DNA from: an uncultured Eubacteriales bacterium
GTDB taxonomy: Bacteria; Bacillota; Clostridia; Oscillospirales; Oscillospiraceae
Direction: 5' to 3'
Length of the DNA stretch: 13,391 nt
Assembly (NCBI GenBank): GCA_900548795.1
Contig: URLT01000049.1
Coordinates: forward strand, 1 to 13,391
The notes below the pieces were generated by a model. It was not told the DNA's origin and did not search any database. It saw only the letters and a list, made by a program, of their open reading frames with translations. The translations under genes and the position numbers were made by a program. Positions 8,047 to 13,391 of the stretch are shown here, piece by piece (the stretch's first letter is position 1; each line of letters starts with the position of its first letter).

Positions 8047-8627
8047 TCCCTGCCCAGAAGACGTGCGTAACGGTTGGACAGGCACGCGGCAGCTGCGCAG
8101 GCGGCCGCACTGAGCGCGCATCCGCCCGCGACGAACGGCGCGGTCAGCACGATCCCATGGGCTGCATAGTGAACGGCCGCCCAGACGTAACCGAACGCGA
8201 TGAGCAGGACCGTTATCGCGCAGGAGCAGACGGAGAATGCCCTTCTGCTCGGGTAGAGCCGCAGGAAAAACCAGTTCGCCAGAGACAGGAGCGAGGCGGT
8301 CGCCGGAACGATCAGTGCGATTGCCCACAGGCCGTTGGAAGCACCGGCCGGCGTCCGATTTTCAAGCACAACGCCCAGCGTCAGCACACCGAAGGACACA
8401 AACAGCAGCAGCGATTGCAGCAGCGACGCCTGCCAAGCGCATACCCGGCGCGGCCGCGCGGACATGGGCGCGTCCTCCTGCGCCGGACAGGCAGCGCGCA
8501 TCTGTTCATAGCTTTTCCGGCATTTTTCGCAGGTTTTCAGGTGCGCGGCCACGAGCGCCGCGCTCTCCGCCGTGCAGCAGCCGTCGACATACAGCGGCAG
8601 AAGATCACTGATCACATTACAGTCCAT
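8043..8627 (-). CDS. Zinc-finger (zf-HC2) transmembrane anti-sigma factor
   Basis: The protein has 194 aa. The cytoplasmic N-terminus MDCNVISDLLPLYVDGCCT plus H29-x3-C33-x2-C36 (HLKTCEKC) is the zinc-binding anti-sigma (ZAS/zf-HC2) signature, which holds ECF sigma factors inactive. About four hydrophobic segments follow (roughly 66-87, 98-124, 130-152 and 158-184), so it is a polytopic membrane protein rather than the single-pass type. The ATG lies inside the last codons of the sigma gene (11-nt overlap), with TTGGAG upstream. The arrangement of sigma gene followed directly by its anti-sigma gene is standard. The predicted role is to bind the partner sigma at the membrane and release it on an envelope signal; the signal is unknown. 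Confidence 0.88.
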   Translation of the reverse strand: MDCNVISDLLPLYVDGCCTAESAALVAAHLKTCEKCRKSYEQMRAACPAQEDAPMSARPRRVCAWQASLLQSLLLFVSFGVLTLGVVLENRTPAGASNGLWAIALIVPATASLLSLANWFFLRLYPSRRAFSVCSCAITVLLIAFGYVWAAVHYAAHGIVLTAPFVAGGCALSAAACAAAACLSNRYARLLGRE

Positions 8628-9108
8628 ATGTTTTCTCCAATCCTTCCATGATTTTTTTCTTGGCGCGGTAGTAGGTGACGCGCGCCCAGCTTTCGCTTTT
8701 TCCGAACATTGCGCTGATATTCTTCAGGGACAATCCGCCGAAAACAGCGAGAAGAAACACCTCTTTGTAAGGCGCCTCCAGCGCGTTCAGGCAAGAAAAC
8801 GCCGCCCCGGCAAGCTCCTTTTCCCCGAAAAGCTCGGCAAGCTCCGTTCCGTCCGCCACCGACGGCTCTTCCGACAGCGGCAGACTTTTTTTCTGCTCGT
8901 TATACCACGCAAAATAGGTGTTTTTCGCGATCCGGCACAGCCACGCCGACGCCCTTGTTTCGTCGTGCAGACTCGACAGGTTGATATAGGCGCGAAAAAA
9001 GGTCTCCTGCATCAGCTCCTCGGCCAAGGACGCATCCGCGCACAGCTTCATCAGAAATCGAAAGATCAGCCGATTGTTTTCGCGGAACATCGCTTCAAAA
9101 TCCGGCAC
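8617..9108 (-). CDS. ECF-type sigma-70 family RNA polymerase sigma factor
   Basis: This small sigma factor has regions 2 and 4 only. Region 2 (about residues 12-75) includes ADASLAEELMQETFFRAYINL and TRASAWLCRIAKNTYFAWY. Region 4 (about 104-158) includes LEAPYKEVFLLAVFGGLS and a helix-turn-helix ending in KSESWARVTYYRAKKKI. I place the start at GTG 9108 (163 aa) because GGAAGGTGG lies just before it. The in-frame ATG at 9126 (169 aa) has no ribosome binding site and would lie at the predicted transcription start. The stop overlaps the anti-sigma gene. The operon order, sigma then anti-sigma then membrane protein, indicates an envelope-responsive switch, probably autoregulated. Confidence 0.92.
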   Translation of the reverse strand: MPDFEAMFRENNRLIFRFLMKLCADASLAEELMQETFFRAYINLSSLHDETRASAWLCRIAKNTYFAWYNEQKKSLPLSEEPSVADGTELAELFGEKELAGAAFSCLNALEAPYKEVFLLAVFGGLSLKNISAMFGKSESWARVTYYRAKKKIMEGLEKTYGL

Positions 9109-9130
9109 GTCATCACCACCTTCCATTTAT

Positions 9131-9158
9131 TAGATCGGAAAAACCGCAAATCGTTACA
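9131..9158 (-). promoter_or_regulatory. Candidate autoregulated ECF promoter
   Basis: On the minus strand, TGTAAC (9158-9153) is followed after 15 nt by CGATCTA (9137-9131). This resembles ECF promoters with an AAC-containing -35 and a CG-containing -10, although the spacing is slightly short. A related CTGTAATG sits about 30 bp upstream. The start would be near 9125. Confidence 0.4.
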
Positions 9159-9209
9159 GCATCGCGGAGGATTTTTCGAACGCATTACAGATTTTCCCCA
9201 AAGGAATAT

Positions 9210-9237
9210 AAAAAAACGGGACGGCGCGGCCGTCCCG
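9210..9237 (-). terminator. Rho-independent terminator of the rpmG-secE-nusG-rplK-rplA operon
   Basis: CGGGACGGC-CGC-GCCGTCCCG is a 9-bp GC stem with a 3-nt loop, followed on the minus strand by seven Ts. It begins 20 nt after the rplA stop. This is a textbook intrinsic terminator. Confidence 0.92.
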
Positions 9238-9257
9238 GTTGATGTGACTGTATGAGC

Positions 9258-9947
9258 TTACAGCTTCGAAGCGTTGACCTTGACGCCGGGGCCCATGGTG
9301 GAGACGACGACGCAGGAGCGCACATACTGACCCTTCGCAGCGGCGGGCTTGGCCTTGATGACGGCGCCCATCAGCGCGTTGAAGTTCTCGGTCAGCTTCT
9401 CTGCACCGAAGGAAACCTTGCCGATCGGGCAGTGGATGATGTTGGTCTTGTCGAGACGATACTCGATCTTACCGGCCTTGATCTCCTTGATGGCGGCAGC
9501 CACGTTCGGAGTGACGGTGCCGGCCTTCGGCGACGGCATCAAGCCCTTCGGGCCGAGCACCTTACCGAGACGGCCGACGATGCCCATCATATCCGGGCAA
9601 GCGACGACGACGTCGAAATCGAACCAGTTTTCCTTGGTGATCTTCTCAACGAGATCCATGCCGCCGACATAATCGGCGCCGGCCTCGCGGGCTTCGTCCG
9701 CCTTGGCGTCCTTCGCGAAAACGAGAACCTTGCGGGTCTTGCCGGTGCCGTTCGGGAGCACGATGGCGCCGCGAACCTGCTGATCGGCATGACGGGAGTC
9801 AACGCCGAGCTTGATGTGGATTTCGACGGTCTCGTCGAACTTCGCCGGAGCGGTCTTGACCACGAGGGCAAGGGCATCGGCGGCTTCATACTGCACGGAG
9901 CGGTCGATCTGCTTCGCGCTGTCCTGATATTTCTTACCTCTAAACAA
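9258..9947 (-). CDS. rplA: 50S ribosomal protein L1
   Basis: The product is 229 aa, the normal length. L1 forms the mobile L1 stalk near the E site of the ribosome and in many bacteria represses translation of its own operon by binding an mRNA copy of its rRNA site. The signature GKVLGPKGLMPSPKAGTVT (about 128-146) and the RGAIVLPNGTGK segment (59-70) are clear. The start is TTG at 9947, supported by AGGAGG exactly 8 nt upstream and by the family-typical N-terminus (GKKYQDSAK). Between rplK and this gene lies an L1-site-like motif (9967-9992), which points to feedback control. A terminator follows directly; rplJ and rplL, which often come next, are absent. Confidence 0.98.
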   Translation of the reverse strand: MFRGKKYQDSAKQIDRSVQYEAADALALVVKTAPAKFDETVEIHIKLGVDSRHADQQVRGAIVLPNGTGKTRKVLVFAKDAKADEAREAGADYVGGMDLVEKITKENWFDFDVVVACPDMMGIVGRLGKVLGPKGLMPSPKAGTVTPNVAAAIKEIKAGKIEYRLDKTNIIHCPIGKVSFGAEKLTENFNALMGAVIKAKPAAAKGQYVRSCVVVSTMGPGVKVNASKL

Positions 9948-9966
9948 TGTTAAATCCTCCTAAAAA

Positions 9967-9992
9967 GTGGTGATGCGGAATAATCCTCCCAC
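9967..9992 (-). promoter_or_regulatory. L1-binding-site-like leader motif before rplA
   Basis: The minus strand reads GTGGGAGG (9992-9985) ... ATCACCAC (9974-9967), with an inner GGA/TCC pairing, just upstream of the rplA ribosome binding site. GTGGGAGG and an ATACCAC-type right arm are the two strands at the base of the L1-binding helix 76 region of 23S rRNA (from memory of the E. coli sequence). This is probably the autoregulatory site. Confidence 0.55.
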
Positions 9993-9996
9993 ATAT

Positions 9997-10018
9997 CAGG
10001 GTCAAAAGCACGACCCTG
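9997..10018 (-). promoter_or_regulatory. Hairpin between rplK and rplA
   Basis: CAGGGTC and GACCCTG form a perfect 7-bp stem with an 8-nt loop, 12 nt after the rplK stop. No U tract follows, so it is not a good terminator. It may protect the upstream mRNA 3' end or form part of the rplA leader fold. Confidence 0.5.
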
Positions 10019-10030
10019 TCAGAACTGCAA

Positions 10031-10456
10031 TCAGTCGGTGACGGTGACGCCCATGCTGCGGCAGGTGCCGGCAACCTGGCTCATAGCGGCTTCGATGGAA
10101 GCAGCGGTGAGGTCGGGCATTTTTCTCTCGGCGATCTCACGCACCTGAGCGGTGGTGATGGAGCCGACCTTTTCCTTGTTGGGTGCGCCGGACGCCTTGT
10201 CCAAACCGGCAGCCTTCAGAATGAGGGTCGGGGTCGGAGGAGTCTTGGTGACGAAGGAGAAGGAGCGGTCGGAATAGACCGTGATGACGACCGGGATCTT
10301 GAAGCCGATCTGATCCTTGGTGCGGTCGTTGAATTCCTTGATGAACTGAGCGATATTGACGCCGTGCTGACCCAGAGCCGGGCCGACAGGGGGCGAAGCG
10401 GTGGCCTTCGCGGCCGGAATTTGAAGCTTGATATAACCAGTAACTTTCTGTGCCAT
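10031..10456 (-). CDS. rplK: 50S ribosomal protein L11
   Basis: The product is 141 aa, the standard length. L11 binds the GTPase-associated region of 23S rRNA and is needed for factor function and for RelA activation where present. It starts MAQKVTGYIKLQIPA and contains the proline-rich linker segment PVGPALGQHGVNI (24-36) and KTPPTPTLILKAAG (71-84). ATG 10456 has GGAGGTG upstream at good spacing; longer frames start within the leader. It precedes rplA, the common order. Its leader (10480-10532) carries the same paired GTGGGAGG / ATCACCAC motif seen before rplA, so it is likely feedback regulated by L1. Confidence 0.98.
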   Translation of the reverse strand: MAQKVTGYIKLQIPAAKATASPPVGPALGQHGVNIAQFIKEFNDRTKDQIGFKIPVVITVYSDRSFSFVTKTPPTPTLILKAAGLDKASGAPNKEKVGSITTAQVREIAERKMPDLTAASIEAAMSQVAGTCRSMGVTVTD

Positions 10457-10479
10457 AAGTAGCACCTCCAAATTGAAAT

Positions 10480-10532
10480 GTGGTGATACGCCGAAGCGTA
10501 TTTTTGGCGGGGGATCCAAAAACCCCTCCCAC
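10480..10532 (-). promoter_or_regulatory. Structured leader of rplK with L1-site-like motif
   Basis: On the minus strand, GTGGGAGG (10532-10525) and ATCACCAC (10487-10480) close a 53-nt domain. Inside are a TTTTTGG/CCAAAAA stem (alternative GGGG/CCCC pairing possible) and a 6-bp stem capped by a TTCG tetraloop (10486-10501). It lies between nusG and rplK, just upstream of the rplK ribosome binding site. Probable L1 autoregulatory element. Confidence 0.6.
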
Positions 10533-10547
10533 GTTTGTGACCGAGCT

Positions 10548-11075
10548 TTACTCGCTGACGAGCTCTGCCTGATCCAGCTCCAGCTCGACCGGCATCTCGC
10601 GGCCGAACATGGACACGGTCACGCGGACCTTGTTCTTTTCGACATCCAGCTCCTCAACGACGCCGTTAAAGCCGCTGAGCGGGCCGTCGACGATCGCGAC
10701 GGTATCCCCGACCTTGTAGCCAACGACGATCTCGCGCTTTTCCATGCCGAGCTGATAGACCTCGTCGTCTGTCAGAGGCGTGGGCTTATTGCTTCCGGAG
10801 CTGACAAAACCGGTGACGCCGCGGACATTTTTGATGATGTACCATGCGTCGTCCGTCATCACCATCTTCACCAGCACATAGCCGGGGAACACCTTGCGGT
10901 CATAGGTTTTCGGACCGTTGTCGGTGATCTCGGTGACGGTCTCCATCGGAATGGCGACCTGATAGATGAGGTCTTGCAGGCTGCGGTTCTCGACCGTCTT
11001 CTCAATGGTCGTTTTTACGGTGTTTTCATAGCCGGAATAGGTATGCACAACATACCATTTTGCTGCCTCTGCCAT
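10548..11075 (-). CDS. nusG: Transcription termination/antitermination factor NusG
   Basis: The product is 175 aa. NusG binds the RNA polymerase clamp and affects pausing, Rho termination and transcription-translation coupling. The NGN domain starts with WYVVHTYSGYENTVK (7-21) and includes RKVFPGYVLVKM (60-71). The KOW domain spans about 122-150 (VGDTVAIVDGPLSGFNGVVEEL). I chose ATG 11075 because it gives the family N-terminus; an ATG 22 codons upstream would run into secE. TGAGG, which includes the secE stop, precedes it and the gap between the genes is 7 nt. The secE-nusG pair followed by rplK-rplA is widely conserved. Confidence 0.98.
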   Translation of the reverse strand: MAEAAKWYVVHTYSGYENTVKTTIEKTVENRSLQDLIYQVAIPMETVTEITDNGPKTYDRKVFPGYVLVKMVMTDDAWYIIKNVRGVTGFVSSGSNKPTPLTDDEVYQLGMEKREIVVGYKVGDTVAIVDGPLSGFNGVVEELDVEKNKVRVTVSMFGREMPVELELDQAELVSE

Positions 11076-11082
11076 GGCGGCC

Positions 11083-11310
11083 TCAGAACTTACCCAGCAG
11101 GGTGACGCCTTCGCTTGCCAGCCAGTCAAACAGGCAGACAATGATGCCGACGACCAGGACGGAAGCCAGAACGACGAGCGTATTGTTGACCAACTGCTTG
11201 CCGGACGGCCAAACGACCTTCTTCAGCTCGCTCTTCATCTCCCGGAACCATTTGGAAATCGCACGGCCGGAACGAACGAAGAAATTGGGCTTCTTGTTAA
11301 CTTCTGCCAT
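11083..11310 (-). CDS. secE: Preprotein translocase subunit SecE
   Basis: The protein has 75 aa, the short single-span form. SecE clamps SecY in the membrane channel for protein export. An amphipathic cytoplasmic helix with the conserved ISKWFREMKSELKKVVWPS (18-36) is followed by one transmembrane helix (about 43-64). The ribosome binding site is AGGAAGG. Order rpmG-secE-nusG is as in many Firmicutes. No tRNA-Trp gene lies between rpmG and secE, unlike some relatives. Confidence 0.97.
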   Translation of the reverse strand: MAEVNKKPNFFVRSGRAISKWFREMKSELKKVVWPSGKQLVNNTLVVLASVLVVGIIVCLFDWLASEGVTLLGKF

Positions 11311-11328
11311 CTTGTTCCTTCCTTTCCT

Positions 11329-11478
11329 TTACTTGGTCTCGGTGTGAACGGTATGCTTTCTGCAGAACCTGCAATACTTCTTCATCTCAAGACGGTCGGG
11401 ATCGTTTTTCTTGTTCTTCATCGTGTTGTAGTTTCTCTGCTTGCACTCGTTGCAGCGAAGCGTGATCTTTACGCGCAT
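11329..11478 (-). CDS. rpmG: 50S ribosomal protein L33
   Basis: A 49-aa ORF starts MRVKITLRCNECKQRNY and ends CRFCRKHTVHTETK. It has the zinc-binding form with two CxxC pairs (C9/C12 and C36/C39). Length and sequence are typical of L33. AAGGAGGTG precedes the ATG at ideal spacing. It is the first gene of the secE-nusG-rplK-rplA transcript, 18 nt before secE. Confidence 0.96.
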   Translation of the reverse strand: MRVKITLRCNECKQRNYNTMKNKKNDPDRLEMKKYCRFCRKHTVHTETK

Positions 11479-11514
11479 TTCGGCACCTCCTTAAATAATT
11501 GCCTCCCTGTATCA

Positions 11515-11600
11515 CCGCGGCCTATGAAAAATTTAGCTGGTGCGAAACTACGCTGCACCGTCCGCGGCTGAAAATGGGCGCAAAAATAGCCCCCTTTTTC
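11515..11600 (-). promoter_or_regulatory. Structured 5' leader of the rpmG operon
   Basis: The leader of about 125 nt has three pairings. One is a 12-position stem with two mismatches, right after the expected start (11570-11581 with 11589-11600). A GGTGC/GCACC hairpin lies at 11539-11559. CCGCGG copies at 11515-11520 and 11562-11567 can pair and enclose that hairpin. No terminator-like U tract follows. I match it to no known leader family. The rest of the 11479-11735 gap holds the promoter and the pta terminator. Confidence 0.45.
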
Positions 11601-11603
11601 ACA

Positions 11604-11620
11604 GGTAGAATCATTCTACC
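11604..11620. promoter_or_regulatory. Palindrome overlapping the rpmG promoter -10
   Basis: GGTAGAA-TCA-TTCTACC is a perfect 7-bp inverted repeat covering the -10 hexamer and the start-site region. It could be an operator, or a hairpin at the transcript 5' end if initiation is slightly upstream; it may also be chance around a TAGAAT box. Confidence 0.4.
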
Positions 11621-11641
11621 ACAAAAGCTCCACGGGGTCAA
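11613..11641 (-). promoter_or_regulatory. Sigma-A promoter of rpmG-secE-nusG-rplK-rplA
   Basis: On the minus strand, TTGACC (11641-11636), 17 nt, TAGAAT (11618-11613), preceded by A/T-rich DNA with T-runs (11650-11690) resembling an UP element. This is a strong promoter, as expected for translation genes. Expected start is near 11606. Confidence 0.85.
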
Positions 11642-11694
11642 TCCCAAATTTGTGTTTTTTCCTGTTTTTTTCGCTTTTTTCAAAGAAAATACAG

Positions 11695-11720
11695 GCCGGG
11701 CAGTCGTTTGACTGCCCGGC
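11695..11720 (-). terminator. Terminator of pta
   Basis: GCCGGGCAGTC and its complement make a perfect 11-bp stem with a 4-nt loop, 15 nt past the pta stop. The downstream strand reads CTGTATTTTC, a modest U-rich tail. Confidence 0.82.
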
Positions 11721-11735
11721 GCAGGGTTCGGCCGC

Positions 11736-12737
11736 TTACTTCTGGGCGGCCGTGATGATCGCCATGTGATAGACCTCGTCTGCGGTGCAGCCGCGGCTCA
11801 AATCGTTGATCGGCGCGTTCAGGCCGAGCAGGATCGGGCCGTAGGCCTCGTAGCCGCCCAGACGCTGGGCGATCTTATAGCCGATGTTACCGGCCTCGAT
11901 GCACGGGAAAACAAAGGTGTTGGCGTGCCCGGCGACCTTCGAGCCGGGGAACTTGAGCTGGCCGACGACCGGGGAGACCGCCGCGTCGAACTGCATCTCG
12001 CCGTCGATGTCGACGTCGGGAGCCATCTCCTTAGCGATGGCGGTAGCGTTCTGCGACAGAGCGACCGTGCCGCCCTTGCCGCTGCCCTTGGTCGAGAAGC
12101 TCAGCATAGCCACACGCGGGTCGATGCCGAAGAGCTTGGCGCAGTTGGCAACCTCGACGGCAACCTCCGCCAGCTTGTCTGCGGCGGAGACCGTCACGTT
12201 TCCTTCCTTGTCGACGGAATCCTCATAAGAGATGTTGATCGCGCAGTCGCCCATCGCCAGCTTCTCCTCGCCGCGGGTGAGAATGAAGCAGGAGGACACG
12301 AGGTGCGCGCCGGGCTTGGTCTTGACAAGCTGGAGCGCCGGGCGAACGGTGTCGGCGGTGGAATAGGTCGCGCCGCCGAGAAGCGCGTCGGCGCGTCCCA
12401 GCTTAACGAGCATCGTGCCGAAATAGTTGCCCTTGCGCAGGTTCGCGCGGCAATCCTCGGCGGTCATCTTGCCCTTGCGCAGCTCGACCATCTTGGCGAC
12501 CATGGCGTCCATCTCGGGGTAGGTCTCGGGGTCGAGGATCTCCAGCCCGTCGATGTCAAAGCCGCCCTCGGCAGCCTTGGCGCGAACCGTCTTGACGGAG
12601 CCGATCAGGATCGGGGTCAGGAAGCCCTCGCGCTTCAGGCGTGCGGCGGCCTCCAGAATGCGGGCGTCATGTCCCTCGGTAAAAACGAGCTTGCGAGGCT
12701 CGCCGTTTTTCAGCATTTCGATCAAACGGTCAAACAT
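11736..12737 (-). CDS. pta: Phosphate acetyltransferase
   Basis: This 333-aa short-type Pta (no N-terminal regulatory domain) interconverts acetyl-CoA and acetyl phosphate in the acetate/ATP pathway of fermenters. It begins MFDRLIEMLKNGEPRKLVFTEG. Motifs are GGATYSTADTVRPALQ (121-136), MLSFSTKGSG (211-220), DGEMQFDAAV (245-254), KVAGHANTFVFP (267-278), and the C-terminal NDLSRG (311-316) with R315 as the likely catalytic arginine. I chose ATG 12737 because GGAGGAAAG precedes it. The in-frame ATG at 12779 lies in the -10 of the promoter at 12778-12807 and cannot be translated from that transcript. No acetate kinase gene follows; the next genes are the rpmG operon after a terminator. Confidence 0.97.
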   Translation of the reverse strand: MFDRLIEMLKNGEPRKLVFTEGHDARILEAAARLKREGFLTPILIGSVKTVRAKAAEGGFDIDGLEILDPETYPEMDAMVAKMVELRKGKMTAEDCRANLRKGNYFGTMLVKLGRADALLGGATYSTADTVRPALQLVKTKPGAHLVSSCFILTRGEEKLAMGDCAINISYEDSVDKEGNVTVSAADKLAEVAVEVANCAKLFGIDPRVAMLSFSTKGSGKGGTVALSQNATAIAKEMAPDVDIDGEMQFDAAVSPVVGQLKFPGSKVAGHANTFVFPCIEAGNIGYKIAQRLGGYEAYGPILLGLNAPINDLSRGCTADEVYHMAIITAAQK

Positions 12738-12777
12738 GTTTCTTTCCTCCGTTATTTTTGCAATTTTTGCTTGTTCC

Positions 12778-12807
12778 ATTATACTCCCTCTGCGGGCGAA
12801 AAATCAA
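12778..12807 (-). promoter_or_regulatory. Sigma-A promoter of pta
   Basis: On the minus strand, TTGATT (12807-12802), 18 nt, TATAAT (12783-12778). It overlaps the last codons of the pseudouridine synthase gene. Expected start near 12771 gives a leader of about 35 nt. Confidence 0.75.
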
Positions 12808-13391
12808 GGCCAACCGCTTGATTTGACAAAATTTCGACGTTCTTCCCGGTTATCGGATGCACAAAGCGCAGCGACGCGGCGCAAAGCCGCTGCCCCAGCA
12901 GCCCGAGAGCGTCGGAAAACGCGCGGCTCTCGTCCGTGGCGTACTGCGGGTCTGCAAGAATGGGGCAGCCGATATGCAGGCAATGCAGCCGGAGCTGATG
13001 CGTGCGGCCGGTCAGCGGGTGCAGCTCCAGCAGGGAACAGACCGTTCCGCGCACCGGCCGCGTCTCGAGCACGCGATAGGCAGACCGCGCAGGCTTGCCC
13101 GAGGGGTCGACGCGGCGCAGCAGGCTGCTGCCCTCAACGCGCGCGATCGGCGCGTCGATCACGCCGCTTTCTGCGGACGGCACGCCAAAGACCGCCGCGC
13201 GGTAGATCTTCTCCAGCTCCCCTGCCCGCTGCATCGCGTGAAACCGCGCGTGGACGTGCGAGCTTTTGGCGAGCAGCACCACGCCGAAGGTATCGCGATC
13301 CAACCGGCTGACCGGGTGCACGGCACTCGCCTGCCCCGTTTTTTGATAGTAATCGAGCAAAAAATTTGCCAGCGTGCCGCTGTTACGGCTC
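12779..13391 (-). CDS. RluA-family pseudouridine synthase, C-terminal part, cut by window edge
   Basis: 203 residues are visible and the frame stays open to the right edge, so the start lies outside. An internal TTG at 13360 is not the start, because family-like sequence (SRNSGTLANFLLDYY) continues upstream of it. The catalytic motif is HPVSRLDRDTFGVVLLAK, with the Asp of RLDRDTFG as nucleophile. The usual form is HRLDxxTSG, so Ser for His and Phe for Ser are mild variants. The C-terminal motif GRTHQLRLHCLHIGCPILADPQYA is also clear. It converts uridine to pseudouridine in rRNA or tRNA; whether it acts like RluA, RluC or RluD cannot be told, because the N-terminal S4-like region is missing. 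Confidence 0.92.
   Translation of the reverse strand, partial: SRNSGTLANFLLDYYQKTGQASAVHPVSRLDRDTFGVVLLAKSSHVHARFHAMQRAGELEKIYRAAVFGVPSAESGVIDAPIARVEGSSLLRRVDPSGKPARSAYRVLETRPVRGTVCSLLELHPLTGRTHQLRLHCLHIGCPILADPQYATDESRAFSDALGLLGQRLCAASLRFVHPITGKNVEILSNQAVGLDFSPAEGV

Noticed and set aside
11479..11735. Small gene or tRNA in the gap before rpmG
   Set aside because: No open frame with a ribosome binding site and no tRNA cloverleaf were seen. The gap is explained by the pta terminator, a promoter and an untranslated leader.
11766..12821. Open frame of 351 codons on the plus strand opposite pta
   Set aside because: Shadow of pta with no family motifs and no credible ribosome binding site.

Overview
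The window looks like a GC-rich chromosomal segment of a Clostridia-type Firmicute, most likely an Oscillospirales/Ruminococcaceae-like gut anaerobe. This is inferred from strong AGGAGG-type ribosome binding sites, sigma-A promoters, the order rpmG-secE-nusG-rplK-rplA, an RqcH homologue like that of Bacillus, a ROK glucokinase and clostridial-style lipoproteins. No species marker is present, so the assignment is tentative. Most genes lie on the minus strand; pgi is the only plus-strand gene.

Layout. (1) Positions 1-1829, minus: glk (ROK glucokinase, TTG start), mrnC (Mini-RNase III) and the 5' part of rqcH, tightly packed and running off the left edge. (2) Positions 1830-3300: pgi, divergent from glk, with facing sigma-A-like promoters, so the first two steps of glycolysis share one intergenic region. 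(3) Positions 3316-4721: a hairpin terminator and two tandem, distantly paralogous lipoproteins of unknown function. (4) Positions 4722-4949: a small multi-hairpin repeat element. (5) Positions 4950-7499: uvrB preceded by a frameshifted TfoX-like gene. The sigma-A promoter of this operon is separated from its genes by a 170-bp MITE-like insertion that would be transcribed as the 5' leader. (6) Positions 7509-9158: an ECF sigma / zinc-finger anti-sigma / unknown membrane-anchored protein operon. It is bracketed by two identical terminator hairpins. (7) Positions 9210-11641: rpmG-secE-nusG-rplK-rplA under one strong promoter. Upstream of rplK and of rplA there are leader motifs resembling the 23S rRNA site of protein L1. 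(8) Positions 11695-12807: pta with its own promoter. (9) Positions 12779-13391: the C-terminal part of an RluA-family pseudouridine synthase, cut by the right edge.

Most of the content is housekeeping: glycolysis and acetate metabolism, excision repair, ribosome biogenesis and quality control, transcription elongation, and secretion. The accessory parts are the ECF module with its unrecognised third gene, the paired lipoproteins, and the two small non-coding elements. I see no clear new enzymatic or defence system. The observations most worth checking are the MITE inside the uvrB operon leader, the multi-hairpin element, the duplicated L1-site-like leaders, and the unknown ECF-operon protein.
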